Assembly: GCA_900553055.1 (NCBI GenBank)
Contig: USBV01000022.1
Coordinates: forward strand, 1-15,238
Origin: an uncultured Phascolarctobacterium sp.
GTDB lineage: Bacteria; Bacillota; Negativicutes; Acidaminococcales; Acidaminococcaceae
Direction of reading: 5' to 3'
DNA length: 15,238 nucleotides
Shown here piece by piece: positions 15,144 through 15,238 of this stretch. Positions within the stretch are counted from its first letter, which is position 1; every line of letters starts with the position of its first letter. The notes below the pieces were generated by a model. It was not told the DNA's origin. It was given only the letters and a program-made list of their open reading frames with translations, and searched no databases. The position numbers and the translations under genes are program-made.

Positions 15144-15238
15144 ATGAAGTTTAATTTTGATGGACAAGACTATCCCTACACCTCCCGCCGCCGCGTCATT
15201 TACGCGCGCCGCGGCATGGTGTGCACCAGTCAGCCCCT
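15144..15238 (+). CDS. ggt: Probable gamma-glutamyltransferase, N-terminal fragment
   Basis: Only the first 31 codons are in the window. They read MKFNFDGQDYPYTSRRRVI, then YARRGMVCTSQP. The pattern of basic residues, a short strand, and GMVxTSQP is that of the start of gamma-glutamyltransferase precursors (commonly GMVATSQPLA), which transfer or hydrolyse gamma-glutamyl groups of glutathione. No signal peptide is seen, as in several non-secreted family members. GGAGG at 15130-15134 lies nine bases before the ATG. It follows the CDF exporter by 28 bases with no terminator, so it may be read through from it. With so little sequence this name is tentative. Confidence 0.65.
   Translation, partial: MKFNFDGQDYPYTSRRRVIYARRGMVCTSQP

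Overview
The window reads as a bacterial chromosome segment of moderate G+C, with every supported gene on the + strand. Gene content points to a Negativicutes-type Firmicute of the Acidaminococcaceae/Phascolarctobacterium kind: a Feo cassette with two FeoA proteins and a small FeoB-associated Cys-rich protein, a TRAP transporter, a two-gene LysO-type exporter, and Firmicute-style ZTP and NiCo riboswitches. This placement is an inference from gene content, not from any database search.

Layout. (1) 1-3291: end of an aromatic amino-acid operon, aroC (3' end only), pheA, aroE, aroK, aroQ, tightly packed and closed by one or two intrinsic terminators (3318-3395). (2) 3414-4419: a two-gene LysO-type exporter with its own promoter. 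Its first gene carries an in-frame TAG at codon 25, so the pair is probably broken. (3) 4426-7566: an iron-uptake operon, feoA-feoA-feoB plus a 53-aa Cys-rich partner. Its promoter is followed at once by a perfect 10-bp dyad of DtxR/IdeR-like form. (4) 7608-9076: a near-consensus promoter, a ZTP (pfl-type) riboswitch with an overlapping terminator, and an OFA-family MFS transporter. (5) 9169-9391: a 51-aa one-helix membrane protein of unknown function and a strong terminator. (6) 9432-13944: TRAP transporter dctP-dctQ-dctM followed 15 bases later by a glycerol kinase gene. A terminator sits between dctP and dctQ. (7) 13951-15115: promoter, NiCo (czcD-type) riboswitch with terminator, and a CDF-family metal exporter. 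(8) 15144-end: first 31 codons of a probable gamma-glutamyltransferase.

How it fits together. The core is ordinary metabolism, but three metal or metabolite sensing circuits stand side by side: iron (dyad before feo), ZMP/ZTP (before an OFA transporter) and Ni/Co (before a CDF exporter). The most useful leads are the ZTP riboswitch on an OFA transporter, which suggests a formate or related C1/carboxylate substrate, and the TRAP-glycerol kinase operon, whose transported substrate is not obvious. I do not see a wholly new multi-gene system; there is no defence island, CRISPR array, prophage or insertion sequence.
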